Assembly: GCA_047921075.1 (NCBI GenBank)
Contig: JBLRWS010000045.1
Span: 1-19,686 of the forward strand
Source of the DNA: JBLRWS01 sp047921075
Lineage (GTDB): Bacteria; Bacteroidota; Rhodothermia; Balneolales; Balneolaceae
Direction of reading: 5' to 3'
Length of the DNA stretch: 19,686 nucleotides
The notes beneath the pieces were generated by a model that searched no databases, was not told the DNA's origin, and saw only the letters and a list, made by a program, of their open reading frames with translations. Each line of letters starts with the position of its first letter. Positions within the stretch are counted from its first letter, which is position 1. A program made the translations under genes and the position numbers. Positions 8,252 to 16,399 of the stretch are shown here, piece by piece.

Positions 8252-10600
8252 CTATTCGGGAATCCTCTCAAACATCACACCCCTCGAAATTTTCAAATTC
8301 CAGGTATCGCTGAAGCTGCCTGTGGTAACGCCCGGTGTGTATAGTACCGGTTTCCATCCCTTTGCAGAACCGGTGGGTAGTGGCAGCTCGGCCGGCACCA
8401 CTTTTCGGGGTTGCCCCTCCATGTTGGCCATAAATACCAGCTCTTTTCCGCTCTCCCGATCTTTTCGATAGCCGTAATAGATCACACTACCTTCAACCGG
8501 CTGCAGGTAATCCAGAACATCCCCTTCCTGGAAATGGTCGCGAAGCCATGGGTTGGCAAGGCGAAAACGGCGGACCTGTCGGTTAAAGTCGGATTTCTCA
8601 GCCGAGTAGTTTCGAATCTGGCGCTCGGCGTTGCAATAGTCATGCACATCGTTCATCCAGGCAAAAGCAAAATCATCCAGCTTTTCAGGCGTCCACTCAA
8701 ACCCTTCGTGAGCGGGAAAATCGTTCAGAAGTGCGGCTATTTTTGGGATATCGTAATTGGTTATATCCACATAGCGAATCAGGCTGTACGTACATTCCCG
8801 AAGCGTTTCCAGAGAGTGAAACCCTAACGCTTTTAGCTGTTTAAAACTTCCCTGCTCGCTGTACTCCTCTTCATTCACCTGCCAGTGAATGAAAAAAGAT
8901 TCCTCGGCTGCCACTTTCAGTGCGTAGGTGGTATCGGTATTGCGGAAAAAACTCCATGATGTGTTGCACAGCGCCTGCACAAATTCCATCGGCACACCCG
9001 GCATAAACCCGTGAAAAAAGAGTGTGGTTGCGGGGTTGTTGTAGGCGTGATCCATAATCTGTTTCAGCCCATCGCCCAACAAGCTGTTCAGGCGTACCGT
9101 AGAGGGATCGGTTTGCGTACCGCGCCGCATCGTATCGTGGTTGGCATACCCGCTGATCCATCGCCCGCCGTGCTCTTTGGTTTCGAGAACGCGCCACCAT
9201 TTCGACATCCAGAACGTGAAGAGATAGGGTGTGTTGTAGGCAAAAATCATCGGTGCCCACTGGAAATACTCATCGTTTTGTTTAATCAGGTCGCGATACG
9301 TTGAAGCCAGTTCCCAATCTTCGCGCGGCCACGGGCGGCCATCTTCATACACCATCCACGGCAGATAGTCGATACCCGCCACCGTTTGGGTTTGGGCACC
9401 CATGCGATGGAGAAGGTCATCATCATGAGCCATCTCCCCTTTCTTCTCGTCATAATATTTAAAATCCTGAGCGCCATCGACCCGTATCCCGTCAATTCCC
9501 CAGTTCATTTTACGATGCAGCATTTCGAGCAGTATACTGCGCACCATCGGATGGCGAAATTTCAAATCCTGCCCATACATATTTGGGCCTGAAAAAAAGC
9601 TTGACGGTAAGAGGTTTAACCCTTGATTATCGGCATGGCCAAAAACGTTGTCGATGACAACACGAATAGGCTGCCCGGGAAATTGGTGGAGGGTTTCAAT
9701 CAAGCGCAACAGTTCATGCGGGCGGCCGGTGGATAAGATGGAGGGATTGACAGCTGTGGAACCGAAGATGGGAATGTCGTACCCCCAATTGGTAACGGAC
9801 GGCTTGCGTAACCTGGCCGATACTGCCGCCGTATCTGAGGAGATCGTTTTCCAAAAGGAGTGGCGCTCCGGGTTTTCGATAACGGGCACTTCGGGCATGA
9901 GCTGGATGGCATCAAACCCGTCAAAATTCTGTTCGAAAATGGTCAACTTTTTGCCCGCCTGCTTTTTTTCTGCAATGCGCTTATAAAGTGTGGTAAGCCC
10001 CTGTATGGTACCATCAGCCGTAGCTGTTGAGGGGTGAATCTCGAGCATATTAACCGGTGGTTTTTGCCGGCCGGTTTCTTCATTAAGAAGCGCAGGTACT
10101 ACATCTTGAAAGTAGCCGGCGTCCGACCGTTTTTCCAGCACAGAGTAGGTATCGTACACCTCCGCCGGAGCGTAAATACCATACGGCAGGGAATCGGCCA
10201 GAGGATCGCCTACCCGTGTCTCTTCAGAGCCGTTTCGCAGCAAAAACTGATAGAATGCTCCGAAGCCCTCTTCATTGCCGGACGGAATTTCTTCAAACAC
10301 ACCCCAGGCAAAGTGGCGAAATGTCTGCAGTTTGAGCAGATGGCGATCAAACGTGATCATCTGCTCCGATTTATTGAAAAATAGCGGCTCTTTAGCGATC
10401 AGCAGTTCCAGGTGCGCCTGATCGTACAAATCCAGCTCCGGCCACCAAAGTAAAAACGATGTGCACGAACCCTGAATCCCCACACCAAGAGACCGGGCCA
10501 ACTCTCTGGCGGCTTCAAATGTAGCTCCATTTTTGTAATACGTAGCAACCTTTTTACCGAGTTCTACGGTAGCAGACGCGTGTGGTGTTGGGTCAATCAT
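8252..10600 (-). CDS. gghA: GH13-type glycoside hydrolase, probable glucosylglycerol hydrolase
   Basis: 782-aa enzyme with an alpha-amylase-superfamily catalytic barrel after a long N-terminal region (~1-180). The conserved GH13 regions are visible: region I VVIDNVFGHAD (314-324; the usual Asn before His is Gly here), region II GIRVDGAQDF (371-380) with nucleophile Asp375 and Arg373, region III MVYEDGRPW (416-424) with probable acid/base Glu419, and region IV SGYANHDT (483-490) with Asp489. There is no signal peptide, so it should act in the cytoplasm. The length and the segment GDPLADSLPYGIYAPAEVYDTYS (from residue 131) fit, from memory, the glucosylglycerol hydrolase family of Synechocystis Slr1670, which splits the compatible solute glucosylglycerol into glucose and glycerol. 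It lies 22 bp downstream of a sugar-type sodium symporter, probably co-transcribed. GH13 membership is near certain; the substrate is less so, and sucrose- or other glucoside-acting relatives are the alternative. Confidence 0.72.
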   Translation of the reverse strand: MIDPTPHASATVELGKKVATYYKNGATFEAARELARSLGVGIQGSCTSFLLWWPELDLYDQAHLELLIAKEPLFFNKSEQMITFDRHLLKLQTFRHFAWGVFEEIPSGNEEGFGAFYQFLLRNGSEETRVGDPLADSLPYGIYAPAEVYDTYSVLEKRSDAGYFQDVVPALLNEETGRQKPPVNMLEIHPSTATADGTIQGLTTLYKRIAEKKQAGKKLTIFEQNFDGFDAIQLMPEVPVIENPERHSFWKTISSDTAAVSARLRKPSVTNWGYDIPIFGSTAVNPSILSTGRPHELLRLIETLHQFPGQPIRVVIDNVFGHADNQGLNLLPSSFFSGPNMYGQDLKFRHPMVRSILLEMLHRKMNWGIDGIRVDGAQDFKYYDEKKGEMAHDDDLLHRMGAQTQTVAGIDYLPWMVYEDGRPWPREDWELASTYRDLIKQNDEYFQWAPMIFAYNTPYLFTFWMSKWWRVLETKEHGGRWISGYANHDTMRRGTQTDPSTVRLNSLLGDGLKQIMDHAYNNPATTLFFHGFMPGVPMEFVQALCNTSWSFFRNTDTTYALKVAAEESFFIHWQVNEEEYSEQGSFKQLKALGFHSLETLRECTYSLIRYVDITNYDIPKIAALLNDFPAHEGFEWTPEKLDDFAFAWMNDVHDYCNAERQIRNYSAEKSDFNRQVRRFRLANPWLRDHFQEGDVLDYLQPVEGSVIYYGYRKDRESGKELVFMANMEGQPRKVVPAELPLPTGSAKGWKPVLYTPGVTTGSFSDTWNLKISRGVMFERIPE

Positions 10601-10622
10601 CAGTTTGATTCAATTCTATAGT

Positions 10623-12194
10623 TTACCAGAAGAATAGTACAATGGCAGCCGTAGCAGCAACAATTAGAACCGAGTGGAAACGGTAATCTTTATACCATGG
10701 CATCGGCTCGGACGGAAGGGCATCTTTCGGTCTCCAGATAATCGTATCCAAACTTCCCTCTTCCGGTGCCTCGCCAAAAACACTGATCAGATAGAATACC
10801 AAAAAGGAGAATGCCGTAAGTGCTCCGGCCATAATGGTAAAGTGCAGCTCAAACACATCCAAGATAGAGAGGACAAAGAAAATCACCGATACCGTGTGGC
10901 CAATCACCAGCGTCCAGAAGGCCGCATGGCGGCTTCCCCGCTTCCATAAAATGCCCATAAAAAAGATGGCCACAACCGGCGGCACAATGTACGAGAAGGC
11001 CTGCTGAATGTAGCGGAATATGCCCTCAAAATTGGCGATATTCGGCGCCCATAGTACCGCTACAATCATCAGTATGATGGTGGTCCATCGCCCGATTTTA
11101 CCGATCTCCTTGTTGGTAAGGTTGGGGTTTTTCGGCTCAATAAAGTCCATCGTAATCAACGTGGACGAGGAGTTTAGTGTAGAGTCGATACTCGACAAAA
11201 TAGCCGAGATCAATCCGGCCAGTACCAGTCCGGTGATGCCGATGGGTAATACGTTGGCCACCATCGTTGGAAACACCATGTCGGGATCGTCGAGTCCGGG
11301 GAACACGCTGATGGCCATTACGCCGGGAATCACCATAATCATGAGTGCACCCACTTTTAAGGCACCGCCCAGCATGGCTCCCCACCGCGCGTTTTTGATA
11401 TCTTTTGAACCCAGCACCCGCTGCACAATGTATTGATTGGTAGCCCAGTAGTAGAACCCGAGTACCGGAACCCCAATGAGCGTACCCAGCCACGGAAGGG
11501 CCTCATCATCAAGCGGACGAATCATCGACAGATGATCACCCGATACGGTTGCCGTTACCGCCGACCAGGAGTAATCGAAATTACTGAACATAAGAATGGT
11601 GAGTATGGTAGAGCCCGCTATCAAAATAACCGCCTGCAGTACATCGGTGTAAACGACCGCCTTGAGCCCGCCGGCAGCCGTATACAACCCGGCAAACACG
11701 CCAAGAGCAAGAATGGTGTACAAGATATCTATCTCCGGAAAAAAGACCTGAATGACAAGCGCGCCGGCATAGAGCCCCCCGGCCGTATCCACCACAATGC
11801 TCAAAAAGATGGTGATGATTGAAAAGTATTTTCGGGATCGCACATCAAACCGGTTTTCCAGAAATTCCGGAATGGTGGTAATACTCGATTTGATGTAGTA
11901 CGGGATGAAGAAAACCGCCATCACAATCAGCACAATCGCGGCCATCCACTCGTAGTTGGCAACAGAGATGCCGGTTCGGTAGGCATCGCCCGAGAGGCCA
12001 ATAAGCGTGGTACTGGAAATATTGGACGCAAACAGCGAAAAGCCGATGACCCCCCAGCCGAGTGTGCGGCCGGCTAAGAAGAGGTCCTCGCCGGTATCGG
12101 TACGTTTGGATACGTAGTAGCCAATTGCAATAATGAGCAGGAAATAGCCAATGATAATGGCAATATCCAAATTACTGAGAGCAAGTTCTGTCAT
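10623..12194 (-). CDS. Sodium/sugar symporter, SSS (SLC5) family, vSGLT-like
   Basis: 523-aa transporter with about 14 helices. Visible landmarks are FASNISSTTLIGLSG (55-69), YEWMAA (81-86), IPEFLENRF (108-116), GGLKAVVYTDVLQA (175-188), YYWATNQYIVQR (248-259), SAILSSIDSTLNSSSTL (330-346) and FRYIQQAF. These line up with the Vibrio sodium/galactose transporter vSGLT, including the Asn of ANIS, the Glu of YEW and the Gln of YIQ that contact sugar there, and the Ser-Ser pair of the Na2 site (334-335). A glycosidic or hexose substrate is therefore more likely than an amino acid or acetate. The ATG at 12194 is preferred over a longer GTG start at 12254 because family proteins begin right before the first helix; an AGGAGG about 22 bases upstream is too far to confirm it. 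It probably imports the substrate of the downstream hydrolase (inference). Confidence 0.88.
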   Translation of the reverse strand: MTELALSNLDIAIIIGYFLLIIAIGYYVSKRTDTGEDLFLAGRTLGWGVIGFSLFASNISSTTLIGLSGDAYRTGISVANYEWMAAIVLIVMAVFFIPYYIKSSITTIPEFLENRFDVRSRKYFSIITIFLSIVVDTAGGLYAGALVIQVFFPEIDILYTILALGVFAGLYTAAGGLKAVVYTDVLQAVILIAGSTILTILMFSNFDYSWSAVTATVSGDHLSMIRPLDDEALPWLGTLIGVPVLGFYYWATNQYIVQRVLGSKDIKNARWGAMLGGALKVGALMIMVIPGVMAISVFPGLDDPDMVFPTMVANVLPIGITGLVLAGLISAILSSIDSTLNSSSTLITMDFIEPKNPNLTNKEIGKIGRWTTIILMIVAVLWAPNIANFEGIFRYIQQAFSYIVPPVVAIFFMGILWKRGSRHAAFWTLVIGHTVSVIFFVLSILDVFELHFTIMAGALTAFSFLVFYLISVFGEAPEEGSLDTIIWRPKDALPSEPMPWYKDYRFHSVLIVAATAAIVLFFW

Positions 12195-12237
12195 GATGTA
12201 GCAAGTTGCGTTAAAACCTCCTGAAACGACCCGAAAA

Positions 12238-12251
12238 TGTAAGCGCTTACA
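12238..12251. promoter_or_regulatory. LacI-family-type operator (14-bp perfect palindrome)
   Basis: TGTAAGCGCTTACA is a perfect palindrome with the central CG and flanks typical of LacI/GalR-family operators; it also fits the Firmicutes cre-box pattern, although this is not a Firmicute. It lies 43 bp upstream of the symporter ATG, placed to control the symporter-hydrolase unit. A minus-strand -10-like TATATT at 12316-12311 lies upstream, which would make the operator a downstream roadblock; a weaker partial dyad AAAG-CGC-CTTT is at 12336-12346. No LacI-family gene is in the window. Confidence 0.6.
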
Positions 12252-12466
12252 CACTGAGCCTGCATAACTGCCCTAAAAACTGAACGCTGTACAACGTGTT
12301 GCGCTTTCCTAATATAACATTGAGAGGTAAATAATAAAGCGCCTTTTCTGGCACTCCGGGTTCACAACCTGCGGCTTGAGGGGACGCTCACTGACTGCTT
12401 TGCAAGCGATTGATTAGCAATCATTTACATTACACAAACAATCCTCTGCAGAAACGCTTTGGCGGC

Positions 12467-13801
12467 TTATAAAAATTTACTTGCCAGATTGGCCAACGCG
12501 CTTCGCTCCCCTTTCTCAAGGTTGATATGAGCGTAAATATCGTTGTTGTTGAGGCGGTCAACCAGGTACGAAAGGCCGTTGCTTTGGGCGTCGAGATACG
12601 GCGTGTCGATCTGAAAAATATCACCTGTAAAAATAATCTTGGTGTTCTCGCCCGCTCGGGTAATGATCGTTTTGATTTCATGCGGAGTCAGGTTTTGAGC
12701 CTCATCCACAATAAAGATCACATTGCTCAGGCTTCGCCCCCGAATGTAGGCCAGCGGTACAATGGAGAGTTTCTCGGTCTGCACCATCTCCTCAATTTTT
12801 TTATACGCCTTGCTCGACTCTTTGTACTGGTTTTTGATGATGTTAAGATTATCCCACAACGGCTGCATGTAGGGATCAATTTTCGATTTTGCATCCCCCG
12901 GCAAGTACCCGATATCCCGATTGCTAAGCGGCACGATAGGCCGTGCAAGATAAATTTGCCGGTATTGCGACCGCTGCTCCAGTGCTCCGGCCAGAGCAAG
13001 CAGCGTTTTTCCGGTGCCGGCCGCACCGGTTACCGACACCAGCTGCACCTCCTGGTTCATAATGGCGTGCATGGCAAAGGTCTGCTCGGCATTACGTGGC
13101 GAAATACCATACGCATTGATGGTTGGAACCAGTTCAATTTTTTTGGTTCCGGGATTGTAGTGGCCCAGCGCCGAACTGCTGTGGTTTTTTAAAATGTAGT
13201 AATGATTGCTAACCGGCGGTGCCACATCCACCTTTTTGGGATCGATTTTCCCCTTACTGTATAGCTCGTTGATCGGGGTATTATCATCAAACAGCAGATC
13301 CGATTTGCCGCGGTAGAGGTGGTCAATATCTTTGATCTGTATCGTCTCGTAATCTTCCGCTTCAAGGCTTAGGGCCCGCGCTTTAAGCCGCAGGTTGATA
13401 TCTTTCGATACCAGAATCACCTTCCGGCCTTTCTCCTCTTCCCGCAATTTCAGTGCCGAATTTAAAATGCGATGATCATTCTTTGACGAGCCAAATACCT
13501 TATTGGCATCCATTTGGCTGTCTTCCTGGTTCAGTACCCGGATTTTGCCATGCGTACTGCCGTTCAGCGGTATCCATTTCTTCATCATGTTCGAGTCGGA
13601 AATCTTATCGAGATAACGGATGAACTGACGGGCGTGCAGATTGGTAACAGAGTTGCCTTTTTTAAATGCATCGAGCTCTTCCAGTACCGTAATGGGAATA
13701 CCGATATCATTTTTCCCAAAGTTTCTAACGGCATCCGAATCGTAGAGAAGTACAGAGGTGTCAAGTACAAATATCTTATTCGCTTTCTTTGTAGCGGGCA
13801 T
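12467..13801 (-). CDS. PIN domain-PhoH family ATPase (PhoH2-like)
   Basis: 444-aa two-domain protein. Residues ~9-150 form a PIN-type nuclease domain: FVLDTSVLL (11-19) with Asp14, the EE pair at 41-42, KNDHRIL (107-113) with Asp109, and VSKDINLRLKA (131-141) with Asp134, so the acidic metal-binding set appears intact. Residues ~235-444 form a PhoH ATPase with Walker A GAAGTGKT (259-266), ARPIVP (286-291), IGYLPGD (297-303), Walker B VIFIVDEAQN (361-370) and TGDIFQID (392-399). Related PIN-PhoH proteins couple ATP-driven RNA unwinding to RNA cleavage; the best-studied are mycobacterial PhoH2 proteins. The length is typical. It is cytoplasmic, and sits behind a strong promoter between an RNA methyltransferase gene and the symporter. 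The physiological role in this group is not established. Confidence 0.93.
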   Translation of the reverse strand: MPATKKANKIFVLDTSVLLYDSDAVRNFGKNDIGIPITVLEELDAFKKGNSVTNLHARQFIRYLDKISDSNMMKKWIPLNGSTHGKIRVLNQEDSQMDANKVFGSSKNDHRILNSALKLREEEKGRKVILVSKDINLRLKARALSLEAEDYETIQIKDIDHLYRGKSDLLFDDNTPINELYSKGKIDPKKVDVAPPVSNHYYILKNHSSSALGHYNPGTKKIELVPTINAYGISPRNAEQTFAMHAIMNQEVQLVSVTGAAGTGKTLLALAGALEQRSQYRQIYLARPIVPLSNRDIGYLPGDAKSKIDPYMQPLWDNLNIIKNQYKESSKAYKKIEEMVQTEKLSIVPLAYIRGRSLSNVIFIVDEAQNLTPHEIKTIITRAGENTKIIFTGDIFQIDTPYLDAQSNGLSYLVDRLNNNDIYAHINLEKGERSALANLASKFL

Positions 13802-13853
13802 AAGCTACCACCATCGGGTTAGTGAGAAGGGAACTGTGATGATCATTACCTTT

Positions 13854-13882
13854 ACTATAGCTATTGGCGAAATGATTGTCAA
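13854..13882 (-). promoter_or_regulatory. Near-consensus sigma70-type promoter of the PIN-PhoH gene
   Basis: Minus strand: TTGACA (13882-13877, full consensus), a 17-bp spacer, and TATAGT (13859-13854, 5 of 6). Transcription would start near 13847, giving a leader of about 45 bases. A GGTGG stretch shortly before the ATG may serve as a ribosome binding site. This is the best promoter in the window and argues that PhoH is transcribed independently of the RNA methyltransferase gene. Confidence 0.65.
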
Positions 13883-13918
13883 TTCTATGACAAAAGATAA
13901 TCGACTCTTAATCGCTCA

Positions 13919-14677
13919 CTACTGTGTATAGTGATACATCCCAATACCGGCGGCAAGGGCTGCGTTCAGGCTTTCTACATGGCCCGAACGACCCGGAATA
14001 CGCACATGATGTGGATGCGCAGATGCAATCTCCTCTGAAATTCCATTCGCTTCATTTCCAACAACCAGTACTCTCCGTTTTGCCGGCCGCCCTTCCGCGA
14101 TGGGCTCTGAACCCGGGCCGCCATCGAGCAGTGTGATGTCTGCTCCCAGTTCTGCTGCCTCATGCAACATCTCATTCAACTGCCCTGAACAGATGGGCAG
14201 CGTACCGGTTGCTCCGGCCGTACTGCGCACCACCTTGGGATGAAAAGGATCCACCGTGCCATGACCCAACAAGAGGCCGCGCACACCAAACCATGCGGCG
14301 GTGCGGATAATCGTCCCAAGATTGCCGGGATCTTGTATCGCGTCAGTGGCAACCACCAACCCTTCTGCTTCAACAAGCTGCTGCAGGGTAGATGGTGCCG
14401 GAATGCGGCAAATCGCAATGATTCCCTGTGGCGTTACTGTGTCGCTGAGCGATGCAAACCGGGCGGTATCGGCCTCAAGAATCTCCGTCTCCTTCAACAG
14501 ATCGGGAACCGCAAACCCTTCCGATACAACCAGTGCCTCAACCTCTATCGCCCCATGCCGGACGATCTGTTCTACACACCGCTCCCCCTCCGCAATAAAA
14601 AGGCCTTCCCGGCGGCGGTGTTTGCCCTGTAGTAATTTCTTCCACAGCTTTATCTGATTGTTCGATACTTTTTTCAA
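13919..14677 (-). CDS. TrmH/SpoU-family RNA 2'-O-methyltransferase
   Basis: 252-aa SPOUT enzyme that should 2'-O-methylate a ribose in tRNA or rRNA using SAM. An N-terminal substrate-binding domain (KKLLQGKHRRREGLFIAEGE, 13-32) is followed by the knotted catalytic domain: motif 1 DPGNLGTIIRTA (116-127), which contains the usual catalytic Arg; motif 2 VLVVGNEANGIS (203-214); and motif 3 RIPGRSGHVESLNAALAAG (226-244). All three are well preserved and the length is normal. The start is a TTG at 14677: no ATG or GTG lies near it in frame, and homologues begin just before the NNQIK segment. The gene is divergent from the aldehyde dehydrogenase gene. Its exact nucleotide target cannot be told from sequence; 23S rRNA relatives such as RlmB and tRNA relatives both exist. 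Confidence 0.9.
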   Translation of the reverse strand: MKKVSNNQIKLWKKLLQGKHRRREGLFIAEGERCVEQIVRHGAIEVEALVVSEGFAVPDLLKETEILEADTARFASLSDTVTPQGIIAICRIPAPSTLQQLVEAEGLVVATDAIQDPGNLGTIIRTAAWFGVRGLLLGHGTVDPFHPKVVRSTAGATGTLPICSGQLNEMLHEAAELGADITLLDGGPGSEPIAEGRPAKRRVLVVGNEANGISEEIASAHPHHVRIPGRSGHVESLNAALAAGIGMYHYTQ

Positions 14678-14704
14678 TCCGGCAACAGTTTGTGTTTGAA
14701 AGGA

Positions 14705-14735
14705 TTGGGATTCAGCCCATCAGGCTCTATATTTA
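14705..14735 (+). promoter_or_regulatory. Candidate promoter of the aldehyde dehydrogenase gene
   Basis: TTGGGA (14705-14710), a 17-bp spacer and TATATT (14728-14733) make a fair sigma70-like promoter. The same place also reads TTG, 20 bases, TATATTTA, one base off the Bacteroidota -33/-7 pattern. Transcription would begin about 40 bases before the ATG at 14784. Confidence 0.45.
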
Positions 14736-14783
14736 TTGAAAGATCGAATTCTCTGCCATTGCGAACAAACCGAACCCACATTC

Positions 14784-16304
14784 ATGAAGTCATTTCTCTC
14801 CGACCTTGGTATAAAAAAGAAGAATGCCGGAACCTCAACCGGCCAAACCTGGCACTCATCCAAAACAAAAAATCTCATCTCCAGTTATTCGCCGGCTGAC
14901 GGCTCATTGATTGCGGAAGTTGAGCAGACCGACCGCGCTGCGTACGATACCGCTGTAGACGCTGCAGTGGAAGCGTTTGCGGAATGGCGTATGATGCCGG
15001 CACCACAGCGGGGCGAAATTGTCCGCCAAATTGGATTAAAGCTGCGCGAGTACAAAGAGCCGCTGGGCAAGCTGGTTTCGTGGGAGATGGGTAAAATCTA
15101 TCAGGAAGGGCTCGGCGAGGTTCAGGAGATGATCGATATTTGCGATTTTGCCGTGGGCCAGTCGCGACAGCTTTACGGAAAAACGATGCACTCCGAACGG
15201 CCGGCTCATCGTATGTACGAGCAGTGGCACCCACTGGGCCCTGTTGGCATCATCTCTGCATTCAACTTTCCGGTTGCTGTGTATAGCTGGAACGCCATGA
15301 TCGCCGCCATCTGCGGAGACACGGTTATCTGGAAGGGCTCGGAGAAAACACCCTTATGCGGCATCGCTGTCCAGACTATCATTGCAGAGGTATTAAAAGA
15401 AAATGATGTACCCGAGGGCGTTTTTTGCATGGTTACCGGTGGCCGGGAAGTGGGCGAATGGCTCACCGAAGATGAGCGAATCCCGCTGATTTCTGCTACG
15501 GGTTCCATCCGCATGGGTAAGCAGGTTGCTCAAAAAGTGGGCGCTCGGCTGGGCAAAACCATTCTGGAACTGGGCGGCAACAATGCCATCATTATCAGCA
15601 AGGAGGCCGACCTCGAAATGGTGGTGCGCGCAGTGGTATTCGGTGCTGTGGGAACCGCCGGACAGCGCTGTACCAGTACCCGCCGGCTCATCATTCATGA
15701 TGATGTGTTTGATGAACTTAAAGATCGGCTTATCAAAAGCTATAAAAGCATCACCATCGGCGATCCGCTGGATGGGAAAACCCTGGTCGGGCCCCTCATC
15801 GATAAAGACGCCGTGGATATGATGCAGGCTGCACTGAAAAATGTCGAAAAAGAGGGCGGAAAAATCCTCTTCGGAGGAGAATCACTCTCCGATCGCGACG
15901 GCTTTTACGTACAGCCCGCCATTTGCGAAGTACAAAACGAATTCGAAATTGTACAGGAAGAGACCTTCGCTCCTATTTTGTATCTGATTCGATACCATAC
16001 ACTGGATGAAGCCATCGCCTATCAAAACGGGGTTAAGCAGGGGCTCAGCTCTTCCATGTTCACACTCAACATGCGCGAAGCCGAAACCTTTTTGAGCCAC
16101 CGGGGGTCTGATTGCGGTATCGCAAATATCAACATCGGTACAAGCGGGGCAGAAATTGGAGGAGCTTTTGGCGGTGAAAAAGAGACCGGCGGCGGACGAG
16201 AGTCCGGCTCTGACGCCTGGAAAGCGTATATGCGCCGACAAACCAACACCATCAACTGGGGCAGTGAATTACCACTGGCTCAGGGCATTGAGTTTGATGT
16301 ATAA
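14784..16304 (+). CDS. ALDH7-family aldehyde dehydrogenase, probable L-aminoadipate-semialdehyde dehydrogenase
   Basis: 506-aa NAD(P)-dependent aldehyde dehydrogenase of normal family length. Numbered from the ATG at 14784, it shows FNFP with Asn161, the nucleotide-binding ATGSIRMG loop (about 238-245), ELGGNN with Glu262, GTAGQRCTSTRRL with catalytic Cys296, and EETFAPI (family EExFGPI). The segments SYSPADG, QEMIDICDFAVGQSRQLYG and TMHSERPAHRMYEQW, plus the C-terminal GGGRESGSDAWKAYMRRQT, are characteristic of ALDH7 (antiquitin), which oxidises alpha-aminoadipic semialdehyde/piperideine-6-carboxylate in lysine breakdown. An upstream in-frame ATG at 14736 would add 16 atypical residues and lies on the predicted promoter, so the later start is chosen. 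No other lysine genes are next to it, so the substrate rests on family membership. Betaine-aldehyde or other semialdehydes are less likely alternatives. Confidence 0.88.
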   Translation: MKSFLSDLGIKKKNAGTSTGQTWHSSKTKNLISSYSPADGSLIAEVEQTDRAAYDTAVDAAVEAFAEWRMMPAPQRGEIVRQIGLKLREYKEPLGKLVSWEMGKIYQEGLGEVQEMIDICDFAVGQSRQLYGKTMHSERPAHRMYEQWHPLGPVGIISAFNFPVAVYSWNAMIAAICGDTVIWKGSEKTPLCGIAVQTIIAEVLKENDVPEGVFCMVTGGREVGEWLTEDERIPLISATGSIRMGKQVAQKVGARLGKTILELGGNNAIIISKEADLEMVVRAVVFGAVGTAGQRCTSTRRLIIHDDVFDELKDRLIKSYKSITIGDPLDGKTLVGPLIDKDAVDMMQAALKNVEKEGGKILFGGESLSDRDGFYVQPAICEVQNEFEIVQEETFAPILYLIRYHTLDEAIAYQNGVKQGLSSSMFTLNMREAETFLSHRGSDCGIANINIGTSGAEIGGAFGGEKETGGGRESGSDAWKAYMRRQTNTINWGSELPLAQGIEFDV

Positions 16305-16315
16305 ATATCCCGATG

Positions 16316-16343
16316 CCGAAACAATCGTTAAAAATTGTTCCGG
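16316..16343. repeat. Inverted repeat between the aldehyde dehydrogenase gene and the small HxH/CxxC gene
   Basis: Arms CCGAAACAAT (16316-16325) and ATTGTTCCGG (16334-16343) pair at 9 of 10 positions around an 8-base spacer. No T-run follows, so it is not a good intrinsic terminator. Its place 56 bp before the small secreted-protein gene also allows an operator role, for example for a metal-responsive regulator. Function unresolved. Confidence 0.4.
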
Positions 16344-16399
16344 TGTTATGATTTAAACATTCCCGCTAAGTATCTTTTTGTTTGATTGAACAATAACCG

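Noticed and set aside
12350..12385. Possible tRNA T-arm (GGGTTCACAACC)
   Set aside because: The flanking stem does not pair and no anticodon or D arm is found upstream or downstream.
12409..12423. Short dyad TGATT-AGC-AATCA between the PhoH and symporter genes
   Set aside because: Arms of five bases in an AT-rich context are expected by chance, and no T-run makes it a terminator.
12527..13192. 221-codon plus-strand open frame opposite the PIN-PhoH gene
   Set aside because: The minus strand encodes clear Walker A/B motifs throughout this stretch; the plus-strand translation resembles no family.
14736..14783. Upstream ATG for the aldehyde dehydrogenase
   Set aside because: It adds 16 residues with no family resemblance and starts one base after the predicted -10/-7 element, so it would not be transcribed with a leader.
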